Assembly (NCBI GenBank): GCA_947383835.1
Contig: CANDEV010000001.1
Span: forward strand, 242,364 to 306,363
Source of the DNA: an uncultured Clostridia bacterium
Lineage (GTDB): Bacteria; Bacillota; Clostridia; Oscillospirales; Ruminococcaceae
Direction: 5' to 3'
DNA length: 64,000 nucleotides
A model generated the notes under the pieces. That model saw only the letters and a program-made list of their open reading frames with translations, made no database searches and was not told the DNA's origin. The translations under genes and the position numbers were made by a program. How positions within the stretch are numbered: position 1 is the stretch's first letter; each line of letters starts with the position of its first letter. This document shows positions 34,285-42,701 of this stretch, piece by piece.

Positions 34285-34387
34285 CAATTCACGACCTAAT
34301 TATGTACAAAAATTTCAAACAAAATTTTGCCTATAAGAATTTTGCGCAGAAATTTTTGTCCGCATAATGTGGGTGAATTAGTATTAC
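34276..34387. repeat. AT-rich imperfect palindromic repeat, copy 3
   Basis: Arms ATTCACGACCTAAT-ATGTACAAAAATTTC and GAAATTTTTGT-CATAATGTGGGTGAATTAGTAT. The ATTCACGACCTAA end is also found, inverted, in the copy at 57878-57985. It lies in tandem with copy 2. Confidence 0.7.
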
Positions 34388-34525
34388 TAACAAAATATGC
34401 CGTCGGGAAATTTTTGATACTCTGCGCGAGGCTGACAATTTCAATTTCGGAGCGGGGGTCTATTTGTGGACTTGCCTGCATATTATATAGAAAATCGTTT
34501 TGTATTCTTAAAGGAGTTGTTTTTT

Positions 34526-35008
34526 ATGAGCAAAGGTTCTTCAAAAAAAGGAATAAAAATTTTCCTGTTTCTGGCGCTTATAATCGTAGCGATAGCTGCA
34601 ATAGCATTTTGGGGCAAAGCAAAATCAGAAACGGAAGCCGACAATATCCTCGCAATGTCCTCGAATGCCCAGCGTGTGGAATTTCTTAACAAGCAGGGCT
34701 GGATAGTTAAGCCCGACCCTCTTTCAAGGGAAGAAATAACCGTCCCCTCGGATTTTGACGGGGTCTATGCCGAATATGCCGCATTGCAGGAAAGTCAGGG
34801 CTTTGACCTTGAAAAATACAAGGGCAAGCCCGCAACCCTCTTTACTTATCAGGTGCTGAATTACCCCGACTATCCGGAAAATGTTGTTGCAACATTGGTT
34901 GTCAGCAGCGACAAGCTTATAGGCGGGGATATATCTCTCACAGGCGAGAACGGCTTTACCGAGCCGCTCATAGCGCCCTCCACTCAAACCTACTTGGTTA
35001 TTGAGTAA
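34526..35008 (+). CDS. DUF4830-like membrane-anchored protein
   Basis: 160 residues from the ATG at 34526 (AAAGGAG site). One N-terminal helix (about 9-28), then a small domain. The pattern AQRVEFLNKQGWIVKPDP, ITVPSDFDGVYAEYAALQESQGFDLEKYKGK and LIGGDIS agrees with DUF4830, a family of unknown function in spore-forming Firmicutes. This is from memory. It should face the outside of the membrane. A single gene, ending at a shared terminator with birA. Confidence 0.75.
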   Translation: MSKGSSKKGIKIFLFLALIIVAIAAIAFWGKAKSETEADNILAMSSNAQRVEFLNKQGWIVKPDPLSREEITVPSDFDGVYAEYAALQESQGFDLEKYKGKPATLFTYQVLNYPDYPENVVATLVVSSDKLIGGDISLTGENGFTEPLIAPSTQTYLVIE

Positions 35009-35022
35009 ATACAATACATCGC

Positions 35023-35062
35023 AAAAAGTCCGCATACCGTTTTATCGATATGCGGACTTTTT
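35023..35062. terminator. bidirectional terminator between the DUF4830 gene and birA
   Basis: AAAAAGTCCGCATA paired with TATGCGGACTTTTT around a 12-base loop, with T runs in both directions. Confidence 0.9.
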
Positions 35063-35066
35063 TATT

Positions 35067-36038
35067 TTACGCAATTCTTACAGTACCCGACGTCAGCGCC
35101 TTTTCCTCGCCGCTTTCAAGCCGTACTATAAGTCTGCCTATCTCGTCTATTCCAAGGCAGTCCATAATCTCCGTCTTATCGTTGTGAGTGACCTCGATAC
35201 GCTTGCCTATAACGTTGGAACGGTTCCTGTACTCGTCAAGGAAGCTTCTGTCGCAGATATTTTCAAGCCTTGACTCAAGGCAGTTAAGTACCTCCGCAGC
35301 AAGCTTGCTGCGGGAAATGTTCTGCCCCGTCTCCATTCGGACGGACGTTGCCACATCAGCGATATTTTTCGGGAAGGACGTGTTCTGAACATTTATTCCC
35401 ATACCCACAATTGCATATTCAAGACCGCCCTGCTCCACGTTTACCGAAGCTTCGGTCAGTATGCCGCAGAGCTTTTTGTTTGACTGCGCCGAATATATAT
35501 CGTTGACCCATTTGATCTTGCACTCCATGCCCGCGACCTTTTCAACAGCGTCCGCCACAGCCACAGCCGCGCAGGACGTGATCAGCAGCGAGTGCTCCAC
35601 CGAAAGCTTGGGACGCAGTATAACGCTCATATAAATACCCATACCGTTTGGAGCGTAAAAGCTTCTGCCCATTCTTCCCCTGCCGCTGGTCTGCACCTCG
35701 GAAATAACCGTTGTTCCATGCTCCGCACCAAGCTGGGCAAGGCTTTTGGCAAAATCATTTGTCGATCCGATCGTTTTGAACACGTCCATTCTCCTGCCCA
35801 AAGCCTTTGTTTTAAGGTTCGGGACGATAGACTGTTCACTTAAAAAATCATTTTCCTCCGAGAGACAGTACCCCCTGTTTGTGACAGCGCAAATAAAGTA
35901 CCCTTCTTCACGAAGCGTTTTGACAGCTTTCCAAACCGCGCTTCTGGTCATACCTACGCTCTTGGCGATATCGCTGCCTGAAACGCTTTTGCCCTTATTT
36001 TTCTCTAAAACCTCCAGAACTCTGTCTTTTAAAGGCAT
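35067..36038 (-). CDS. birA: bifunctional biotin--protein ligase / biotin operon repressor
   Basis: 323 residues. N-terminal winged helix (about 1-60, SGSDIAKSVGMTRSAVWKAVKTL), the ligase domain with the biotinyl-AMP loop GRGRMGR (119-125) and KWVND (176-180), and a C-terminal SH3-like domain. It attaches biotin to carboxylase carrier proteins and, with its HTH domain, represses biotin genes when biotinyl-AMP is plentiful. ACGGAGG precedes the ATG. No biotin synthesis genes are nearby. Confidence 0.96.
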   Translation of the reverse strand: MPLKDRVLEVLEKNKGKSVSGSDIAKSVGMTRSAVWKAVKTLREEGYFICAVTNRGYCLSEENDFLSEQSIVPNLKTKALGRRMDVFKTIGSTNDFAKSLAQLGAEHGTTVISEVQTSGRGRMGRSFYAPNGMGIYMSVILRPKLSVEHSLLITSCAAVAVADAVEKVAGMECKIKWVNDIYSAQSNKKLCGILTEASVNVEQGGLEYAIVGMGINVQNTSFPKNIADVATSVRMETGQNISRSKLAAEVLNCLESRLENICDRSFLDEYRNRSNVIGKRIEVTHNDKTEIMDCLGIDEIGRLIVRLESGEEKALTSGTVRIA

Positions 36039-36407
36039 AACTTAACACCTCCGTATTTTACTCAACAAAATTTAAAAACGATTGCATGCCGCTAAATAAC
36101 TGCGTGTTCTACTTTCAAATAGTATTAAATATAGCGGATAGAAACCCCTGATCAACGCTATCGTTTCAAGCTCTCAAAGCTCTGTGACCGAAAGTGCTCG
36201 GAAACGGCTTGACCGGCAATTTCTAAGTAATGCACAATAATTGTCCGCCAAATTTTCGGCAAACAAAATACCTATGGTAAGTCAATCACCTTTTCCCTTT
36301 TCTAACATAAAATATCATGGAACCGCCATATCATACGCGGATCCCTGCGGAACACATTTCCGCCGCACAAGGACAATCGACAAATTTTGCTAAAGGAGTA
36401 AACCAAA
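36039..36407. other. unexplained 370-bp gap between divergent birA and the MntP-like gene
   Basis: No ORF with a ribosome site was found apart from the leader listed next. Short potential hairpins are present, for example CCGAAAGTGCTCGG near 36189. Base composition is richer in GC than most gaps here, which would fit a structured leader RNA. I could not match it to the manganese yybP-ykoY riboswitch or to the TPP or cobalamin consensus. Confidence 0.4.
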
Positions 36408-36434
36408 GTGGAAAGCTGTGTTTGTATATGGTAA
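36408..36434 (+). CDS. 8-codon leader peptide overlapping the MntP-like start
   Basis: GTG at 36408, nine bases after a strong AAAGGAG, encodes MESCVCIW and stops at 36432-36434. The stop overlaps the ATG of the next gene (ATGGTAA). The downstream ATG has no ribosome site of its own, so ribosomes finishing the leader would restart on it. The reading is inferred from spacing. Confidence 0.45.
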   Translation: MESCVCIW

Positions 36435-37024
36435 AATCTTTTCTATTAACAATAGCTGTGTGTACCGACAGCTTTGCCGCCGCTGCCGGGATCGGAGGAG
36501 CAGGGATAAGGATACCATTTCGTTCGGCTGCTGTTATCAGCTTTGTTGGTACCTTTTTCCTGACAGCCTCCGCCGCCGCATCGGAAATTTTAAAGCTCTG
36601 CATAAACAGTGAGCTTTTCGGCATTCTGTCATTTGGGCTGCTTCTGGGACTTGGAATTTTTAACCTTTTTCAAAACTTTTTCAAAGATATTATCTTAAAA
36701 AGCCCGCGTTTTGACAGGGATAAAAATTCCCCCGCAAAGCTTTTTTTCGACGGAACTGCCGCCGACACGGATAATTCCAAAAGCATTTCCGTAAAGGAGG
36801 CTCTTGCATTATCCGTCGCGCTCTCGGCAGATTCTGTTGTTACAGGAATAAGCTCAGGCTCTCTTGAACTGAACCTCCCGCTTTTGTCTGCAATATGCTT
36901 TCTCACGGGAATACCGGCTGTCCTTCTTGGAGTGCTGCTTGGAAAAAAGCTGCATTCTGCCCTGAAGATCAATCTCGGATGGCTCAGCGGAGCAGTGTTA
37001 ATTGTCCTCGCATTTTTACATTAA
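36428..37024 (+). CDS. MntP/YtaF-like membrane protein
   Basis: 198 residues with about six helices arranged as two similar halves. Each half carries a buried acidic motif: CTDSFAAAAGIGGAGIRIP near the start and ALSADSVVTGIS at about 123-134. These are the hallmarks of the MntP manganese-efflux / YtaF sporulation-membrane family, and the loop between the halves is charged (about 95-115). Divergent from birA. The ATG at 36428 is the only start consistent with the first helix. Substrate (Mn2+ or other) is not proven. YtaF is an equally good name. Confidence 0.8.
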   Translation: MVKSFLLTIAVCTDSFAAAAGIGGAGIRIPFRSAAVISFVGTFFLTASAAASEILKLCINSELFGILSFGLLLGLGIFNLFQNFFKDIILKSPRFDRDKNSPAKLFFDGTAADTDNSKSISVKEALALSVALSADSVVTGISSGSLELNLPLLSAICFLTGIPAVLLGVLLGKKLHSALKINLGWLSGAVLIVLAFLH

Positions 37025-37056
37025 GGCAAGACCGCGCAAAAAGCTTTGCGGCTATA

Positions 37057-37089
37057 CCTAAAAACTCCGCAGGGAATATCCTGCGGAGT
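37057..37089 (-). terminator. terminator of the first tandem binding-protein gene
   Basis: ACTCCGCAGG/CCTGCGGAGT with a six-base loop, followed by T5 on the minus strand. The same stem follows the paralogous gene at 38621-38656. Confidence 0.88.
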
Positions 37090-37111
37090 CCCGTTTATGT
37101 CGCTCTAATTA

Positions 37112-38593
37112 TCAGTTAAACTCCGCAACCTTATTTTGGAGATTTGTATCGACGTCGCCTACCAGCATTTCGATCGCGTCTGCGATAGACTCTCTGTTAG
37201 AAGCCCATTCTACACCGTGGAACGCAGCTCTGATACCTATTTCAGCACCGCCGTCGGTGGTATAGCTTGCAATATCAGCGGAGCAGCCGGGTGCAAGATC
37301 GATAACCGGATACTGTTTAGCAAGGCTGTTGATCTCATCAAGTCTGTCGACAAGCTCTTCCGACCACTGAGCGTCATCCATTCTCTTCTGGCGGGAAATT
37401 GCGCGAGCGTTCTCATCGTTTGATGCAACAATGGTACACTCTGCCAAAAGCGCAGCGCCTACAGGATTAGCCGCGCCCTTACAAAGAACGTAGCCCTCCA
37501 AAGCGGCAGCCTGATAAGGATCGGAGCCCGCAGGAGACGGTGTGGGAACTATTCCCAAATTTTCGGGAGGTATTTTCATAGACCATGTTTCGGGATCTCC
37601 CTCTGCTTCCCAAGAACCGCCTATGCAGAACAGCTCTCTCTTTTCGCCCATCATCTGAGGCTGGATAGCCCAGTTGAACTGCTCCAAAGGAAGAACAAGA
37701 CCTGAATTGTACAGATCGTACTGGAAGTTCATAGCTTTTTCAAGAGTAGCGTCTTTAAGATTGCATACGAGACGTCCGTCAACCGACTGTACCGTGGGTA
37801 CGCCCGCGGAATAAGTGAGAGCAAGCTCATTATACCAGTTGTCAAGACCCCACTGGTCATTGTCTTCGTCAACAAATTCCATAAGCATACTCTTAAAGGT
37901 ATCCCAGTTCCATTCGCCGGACTTGTAAAGCTCCCATGGATCGTCCAAACCGTTTTCCTCAATTGTTTCGGTGTTGTAGTATACGAAATAGTTAGCGATA
38001 ACGTTGGTAACAAACATAAAGTGCTTGTCGCCGAATCTGTAGCTTTCCATAGCTTCCTTTGTATTTGACCAAATATCATCGTTAATATCGATATACTGAT
38101 CGACAGGCTCAAACATACCGTTTATGATGCCCTTAGGAAGATTTCCGGTATCGCTTGCATAGAGGTCAACGCCGGTACCGCCCAGAACGTTTGTTGAAAG
38201 ATCGTTGTAGCGGTTTTCCCATGTAGTTGGTATCCATGTTACATATCCGCCGTATTTTCTCTCAAGAAGCTCCAGCTCGACCTTTTTGGAAGCTCCGTTT
38301 GTGGAGGGGTTGATGTCATAGTGAGCAAGCCACTTGATCTCCTTATTTTCAAGCTCAACGTCCTTAAGCTTTGACATTGCATCGCTGAGAGCGTCCACCT
38401 GCTCATCACTAAGCTCAGTGTCTTTTATTGCGACCGTTGCCGCTGTGGTTGTGGTTGCTTCGGTAGTAGTGGTTGCTTCAGCACCTCCGTCACCATTTCC
38501 GCTGCTTGTGCCGCTGTCGTCGCTGCACGCTGCAAGACCTGCTGTCATAGCAAGCGCCATTGCGCCCGCAAGTACTTTTTTCAGATTTTTCAT
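37112..38593 (-). CDS. extracellular solute-binding lipoprotein (paralogue A)
   Basis: 493 residues. Lipoprotein signal with lipobox LAAC (Cys about 23), Thr/Gly linker, then a family-1 binding domain (KWLAHYDINPSTNGASK near residue 85; DDPWELYKSGEWNWDTFKSML). Members bind oligosaccharides and deliver them to CUT1 permeases. No permease gene adjoins it, so it works with a remote transporter or acts as a sensor. It is clearly related along its whole length to the gene upstream at 38672-40159. A 78-base gap separates the two. Confidence 0.9.
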   Translation of the reverse strand: MKNLKKVLAGAMALAMTAGLAACSDDSGTSSGNGDGGAEATTTTEATTTTAATVAIKDTELSDEQVDALSDAMSKLKDVELENKEIKWLAHYDINPSTNGASKKVELELLERKYGGYVTWIPTTWENRYNDLSTNVLGGTGVDLYASDTGNLPKGIINGMFEPVDQYIDINDDIWSNTKEAMESYRFGDKHFMFVTNVIANYFVYYNTETIEENGLDDPWELYKSGEWNWDTFKSMLMEFVDEDNDQWGLDNWYNELALTYSAGVPTVQSVDGRLVCNLKDATLEKAMNFQYDLYNSGLVLPLEQFNWAIQPQMMGEKRELFCIGGSWEAEGDPETWSMKIPPENLGIVPTPSPAGSDPYQAAALEGYVLCKGAANPVGAALLAECTIVASNDENARAISRQKRMDDAQWSEELVDRLDEINSLAKQYPVIDLAPGCSADIASYTTDGGAEIGIRAAFHGVEWASNRESIADAIEMLVGDVDTNLQNKVAEFN

Positions 38594-38620
38594 CTCATAA
38601 CTCCTATAAATAATTATTTA

Positions 38621-38656
38621 TTAAAAACTCCGCAGGAACAATATCCTGCGGAGTTT
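38621..38656 (-). terminator. terminator of the second tandem binding-protein gene
   Basis: AAACTCCGCAGG/CCTGCGGAGTTT with an eight-base loop and a T run on the minus strand. Nearly identical to the terminator at 37057-37089, so the gene and its terminator were duplicated as a unit. Confidence 0.88.
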
Positions 38657-38671
38657 ATTAACCACTGAATA

Positions 38672-40159
38672 TTATTCAAATTCAGCAATCTTGCTCTGGA
38701 GGTTAGCGTCAACGTCGTTTACCAGCATTTCAATTGCGTCTGCAATAGATTCTCTGTTTGAAGCCCAGTCTGTGCCGTGAAGTGCGGCTCTTGTACCGAT
38801 GTTGTCGCCGCCCTGTGTGGTGTAGCTTGCAATATCTGTGGAAGCTCCGGAAGCAAGGTCAACAACAGGATACTGCTCAGCAAGAGTATTGATCTCCTTG
38901 AGATTTGCAATGATCTCATCGGAAAGCTGAGAATCGTCCTTCTTCTTTCTGTCGGAAATTGCTACTGCACCCTCGTCAATGCCGCCGATAATGTTGCACT
39001 CTGCGAAAAGAACTGCGCCCTCGGGGTTAGCAGCGCCCTTACAAAGAGCAAAGCCGTTTATCTTAGCCGCCTGATAAGGATCGGAGCCTGCCGGTGACGG
39101 AACGGGAACAACTCCTACGTTTTCGGGGTCGATCTTATGTGTCCATGTCTCGGGCTTTCCGTCAAGAGCGTATGGTCCAATGATATAGAAGAGCTGTCTG
39201 CCCTCGCCCATCATTGCGGGCTGTTCGGACCAGTTGAACTGCTCTCTGTTAAATACAAGACCTGCGTTAAAGAGGTCGTACTGATAGTTCATAGCCTTTT
39301 CAAGAGTAGCGTCCTTAAGATTGGAAATAAGATGACCGTCATCTGTTGTGCCTACAGAAGGAACGCCTGCGGACAGAAGGAGAGCGTTTTCGGACCAGAA
39401 GCCGTCGATGCCGTACTGGTCATTGTCCTCGTCAACAAATTCCTGGAGCATTGATTTAAATGTATCCCAGTTCCAGTTGCCCTCTTTGTAAAGCTCCCAC
39501 GGATCGTCAAGACCGTTAGCTTCGATCGTAGCCTTGTTATAAATAACGATCTCCTCGGCTGTAACGCTTGTTACAAGGTTGAAGTGCTTGCCGCCGAAGC
39601 TGTAAGCGTTCATACCTGCCTTAACGTTCTGCCAAATAGTATCGTTGATGTCAACATAGTTATCAATAGGCTGGAACATTCCGCTGATAATGCCCTTGGG
39701 GAAGTTGAAAACATCATCGCCGGGGAAGATGTCAACGCCGACGCCGCCGAGAACATTTGTAGAAAGCGCGTCGTAACGGCTGTTCCAGTCGGTGGGGATC
39801 CATTCGATTTTTCCGCCGTATTTAGTCTCAAACATTTCAAGCGCAACAGACTTTGAAGCACCGTTTGTGGAAGGGTTGATATCGTAGTGAGCAAGCCATT
39901 TAACTGTTTTGTTTTCCAGTTCGGCGTCGCGAAGCTGGCTCATAGCGTTTTCGAGGACTTCCTCCTCGCCCTCCTTAAGTGCCTCTGTATTTACCTCAAC
40001 GGTAAGCGCGGTAGTCGTAGTGGTTTCCTGAGTAGTGGTAGCGTCGGCATTTCCTGCATTTCCGCTGTCGCCCTGTGCGTCGTCGTTGCCGCATGCAGCA
40101 AGACTTGCAGCCATTGACAGTGCAAGAATACCTGTAAGAATTTTCTTGGTATTATTCAT
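38672..40159 (-). CDS. extracellular solute-binding lipoprotein (paralogue B)
   Basis: 495 residues. Lipobox LAAC, then a linker rich in Asp/Thr and the same binding domain as paralogue A (KWLAHYDINPSTNGASK; LDDPWELYKEGNWNWDTFKSML; the ending TDWASNRESIADAIEMLV). It has its own strong promoter. Its codons are enriched in preferred forms, consistent with high expression. The adjacent GH36 gene suggests, but does not prove, an alpha-galactoside ligand. Confidence 0.9.
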   Translation of the reverse strand: MNNTKKILTGILALSMAASLAACGNDDAQGDSGNAGNADATTTQETTTTTALTVEVNTEALKEGEEEVLENAMSQLRDAELENKTVKWLAHYDINPSTNGASKSVALEMFETKYGGKIEWIPTDWNSRYDALSTNVLGGVGVDIFPGDDVFNFPKGIISGMFQPIDNYVDINDTIWQNVKAGMNAYSFGGKHFNLVTSVTAEEIVIYNKATIEANGLDDPWELYKEGNWNWDTFKSMLQEFVDEDNDQYGIDGFWSENALLLSAGVPSVGTTDDGHLISNLKDATLEKAMNYQYDLFNAGLVFNREQFNWSEQPAMMGEGRQLFYIIGPYALDGKPETWTHKIDPENVGVVPVPSPAGSDPYQAAKINGFALCKGAANPEGAVLFAECNIIGGIDEGAVAISDRKKKDDSQLSDEIIANLKEINTLAEQYPVVDLASGASTDIASYTTQGGDNIGTRAALHGTDWASNRESIADAIEMLVNDVDANLQSKIAEFE

Positions 40160-40209
40160 AAATAACCTCCTAAAATTATTTGAGCTAAAAAGATAACATT
40201 TGCATTATT

Positions 40210-40238
40210 ATTATACCAAAATTATATTAAACCGTCAA
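40210..40238 (-). promoter_or_regulatory. promoter of binding-protein paralogue B
   Basis: Minus-strand TTGACG (40233-40238), 17 bases, TATAAT (40210-40215) with extended -10 TGG, 51 bases before the ATG. The remaining gap to 40423 is AT-rich with no recognised feature. Confidence 0.82.
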
Positions 40239-40423
40239 GAGATATTTTGATATAAAAATTAACCGTTGGTTGTGCATTTTCTACAAAAAGCTACAACGAA
40301 AACATTTAAGCTGTATATATTTTTTTAACCGTTTTTATAAATACCAAATTATTTATAAAAAATGTTTTCCGCATTTACAGATATATCCATATTATCGGCG
40401 CTATACGCAAGCTCCGAACAGGA

Positions 40424-42670
40424 TCAGTCCTGCTTAACAAAATGAACTACCTTTGATGCAAAATCGCCGTCAAGCTTTACAAATATTCCCATATTCATAA
40501 GCACGCTTCCGCTGTGTATCTCACCTGTTTCCATATTTTTGTATGACGCGTCCTGATCGAGACCTTTCAGCTTGATACGTCTGCTGCGGTAATTGGGTCT
40601 GCCCAACACCTGAACATAGGTGAACACCGCTTCGGACTTGTCCTTTGCAACAAATATCCATGCGTCCCACATATTGTCCTCAAAAACGTTGCCAATGCGG
40701 TACTGGTCGCCTGTGCGGATAATGGGATTGTACTTGTTGAACTCCGCGATCTGTGCAGGAATGGCGTCTCTGTCCTCCTGAGGTATGCGCGTAACGTCAA
40801 GCTCGTAGCCGAAAGTACCCACCATTGCCACGTTTCCTCTTGTTGCGAACGGCGTGGAACGTCCCACCGTATGGTTGGGACAGTCGGAAACGTGAGCGCC
40901 CATTGCAGAAGCGGGGTAGCATATGGACGTGCCGTGCTGAATCTTCAAACGCTCGATAGCGTCAGTATCGTCGCTGCACCAGATCTGCGGAGAGTAGTAA
41001 AGCATACCCGCGTCAAATCTTGCGCCGCCTCCGGAGCAGTTCTCCAAAAGAATATGTGGGTAATCTGTGGTAAGCCTGTTCATCAGGTCGTAAACGCCAA
41101 GGACATACCTATGCCACAATTCCCGCTGACGGTTTTTCGGCAGTGATGTCGAACCCACCTCGGTAAGCTGACGGTTCATATCCCACTTGATATACTCGAT
41201 ATTCGCGCTGTCAAGGACGGCTTTCATCATGCCGTAAACATAGTCTCGGACTTCTTTATTTGAATAGTCCAATACATACTGCTCGCGGGACATTGTCATC
41301 TCACGTCCGCGCACCTGAATAGCCCATTCGGGGTGCTTTTTGTAAAGCTCGCTGTCGGGGGAGATCATCTCCGGCTCGAACCAAATGCCGAATTTCATGC
41401 CAAGCTTGTTCACCTCGTCCACAAGGTACTTCAAGCCGCCTTTCAGTTTCTTTTCATATACAAACCAGTCGCCGAGGGAGGAGTTGTCCGAGTCCCTGTG
41501 ACCGAACCAGCCGTCGTCCATAACAAGCATTTCAATGCCAAGCTTTGAAGCTTCCTTTGCAATGTCGATAAGCTTGTCCGTGTCAAAATTGAAATAGGTC
41601 GCCTCCCAGTTGTTAATGAGTATTGGACGGCGTTTGTCCTTGTACTCGCCGCGGATAAGGTGCTGACGGTAAAGGTCGTGGAAGGTACGTGACATCTTGC
41701 CGATACCCTCATCGGAGTATACCATAACAACCTCGGGAGCGACAAATTCCTCTCCCGCTTCAAGAAGCCAGTTGAAATCGAAGTGGTTGATTCCCATGAC
41801 CGCCCTTGTGCACTTGTTTTGAGTGACCTCAGCCTGCGCAAAGAAGTTGCCGCTGTAGACAAAGTTAAAGCCGTAAGCCTCGCCCATATCCTCATCAGCG
41901 TTGTGGGAAACGAGAGCCATAAAGGGGTTGTTCTGATGTGAGGACTCACCCTTTACCGAGTCAACTCCCTGCTTGCCGTGGTGGAGCTTTGAACGCTCAA
42001 TTACACGCTCTCTCGCCCAGCTTCCGTTAAGAGTGATAAGGTCGTAGCCGTCATTGTCGAAGTCCACGCACATGGACAGAACACGCTTTACGTTAAGAGG
42101 AGCTTTTCCCGTATTTTTCAGGCGGACGCTGCGTGTGATAACATCTAAATCGTTGAACACGGTATACAGAAGCACAGCTTCAAGTCCCGTGTGCTTGTCA
42201 ATGCAAGTAATTTCAAGAGTTTCCGCCTCGTCCTCCTTTGCAAAGGTGGCAGGAAGTCCCTCTAAAGCAGGCTTGCCCTTATAGACTTTGTGGGACTGAT
42301 ACCGCAGGTCTGTAGTAGTCATGCCCTCGTCGTCCATGACCATAAGGCATGGCTCGCGGTAGTCTCCCCTGCCGTGACAAGGGTACTCAAACGCCGTCAT
42401 ATCCATAAACGTACCCATGTCGCGCATATTCGTCTTGGGTACCCATGGGTTCTCCTCCAAACGGAGCAGATAGGTAAGGTCGCTGTCCTCAATTTTCTTT
42501 CCGAAGTAGCCGTGGACAAGAAAGCCCTCGTCGATAACTCCAAAAACGTAGCTTGTGTCCTTAGCGTCAAGCTTGAACATTGTGATGTCCTCGGGGAACG
42601 TCACGTTGTCGTTTATCTGCCACGCCCACCTTTTGTAGTCCTTGTGATAGTCCTGAATTTTGATACTCAT
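40424..42670 (-). CDS. alpha-galactosidase, glycoside hydrolase family 36
   Basis: 748 residues, without a signal peptide, so cytoplasmic. N-terminal beta-sandwich, central TIM barrel and C-terminal sheet domain. The nucleophile is D497 in YIKWDMNR and the acid/base is D567 in SDDTDA. Also diagnostic are MDDGWFGHRDSD (384-395) and CSGGGARFD (545-553). It removes terminal alpha-galactose from melibiose, raffinose or galactomannan fragments. The ATG at 42670 has AAAGGA. It ends the operon that begins at 45847, 31 bases after the kinase gene. Confidence 0.95.
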   Translation of the reverse strand: MSIKIQDYHKDYKRWAWQINDNVTFPEDITMFKLDAKDTSYVFGVIDEGFLVHGYFGKKIEDSDLTYLLRLEENPWVPKTNMRDMGTFMDMTAFEYPCHGRGDYREPCLMVMDDEGMTTTDLRYQSHKVYKGKPALEGLPATFAKEDEAETLEITCIDKHTGLEAVLLYTVFNDLDVITRSVRLKNTGKAPLNVKRVLSMCVDFDNDGYDLITLNGSWARERVIERSKLHHGKQGVDSVKGESSHQNNPFMALVSHNADEDMGEAYGFNFVYSGNFFAQAEVTQNKCTRAVMGINHFDFNWLLEAGEEFVAPEVVMVYSDEGIGKMSRTFHDLYRQHLIRGEYKDKRRPILINNWEATYFNFDTDKLIDIAKEASKLGIEMLVMDDGWFGHRDSDNSSLGDWFVYEKKLKGGLKYLVDEVNKLGMKFGIWFEPEMISPDSELYKKHPEWAIQVRGREMTMSREQYVLDYSNKEVRDYVYGMMKAVLDSANIEYIKWDMNRQLTEVGSTSLPKNRQRELWHRYVLGVYDLMNRLTTDYPHILLENCSGGGARFDAGMLYYSPQIWCSDDTDAIERLKIQHGTSICYPASAMGAHVSDCPNHTVGRSTPFATRGNVAMVGTFGYELDVTRIPQEDRDAIPAQIAEFNKYNPIIRTGDQYRIGNVFEDNMWDAWIFVAKDKSEAVFTYVQVLGRPNYRSRRIKLKGLDQDASYKNMETGEIHSGSVLMNMGIFVKLDGDFASKVVHFVKQD

Positions 42671-42701
42671 TGTAATCAAATCCTTTCAGTAAATTATTTT
42701 T

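Noticed and set aside
36128..36165. TPP-riboswitch-like string ACCCCTGATCAACGC
   Set aside because: It resembles a fragment of the TPP consensus, but the CTGAGA box and the pairing arms are absent and the downstream gene is not a thiamine gene.
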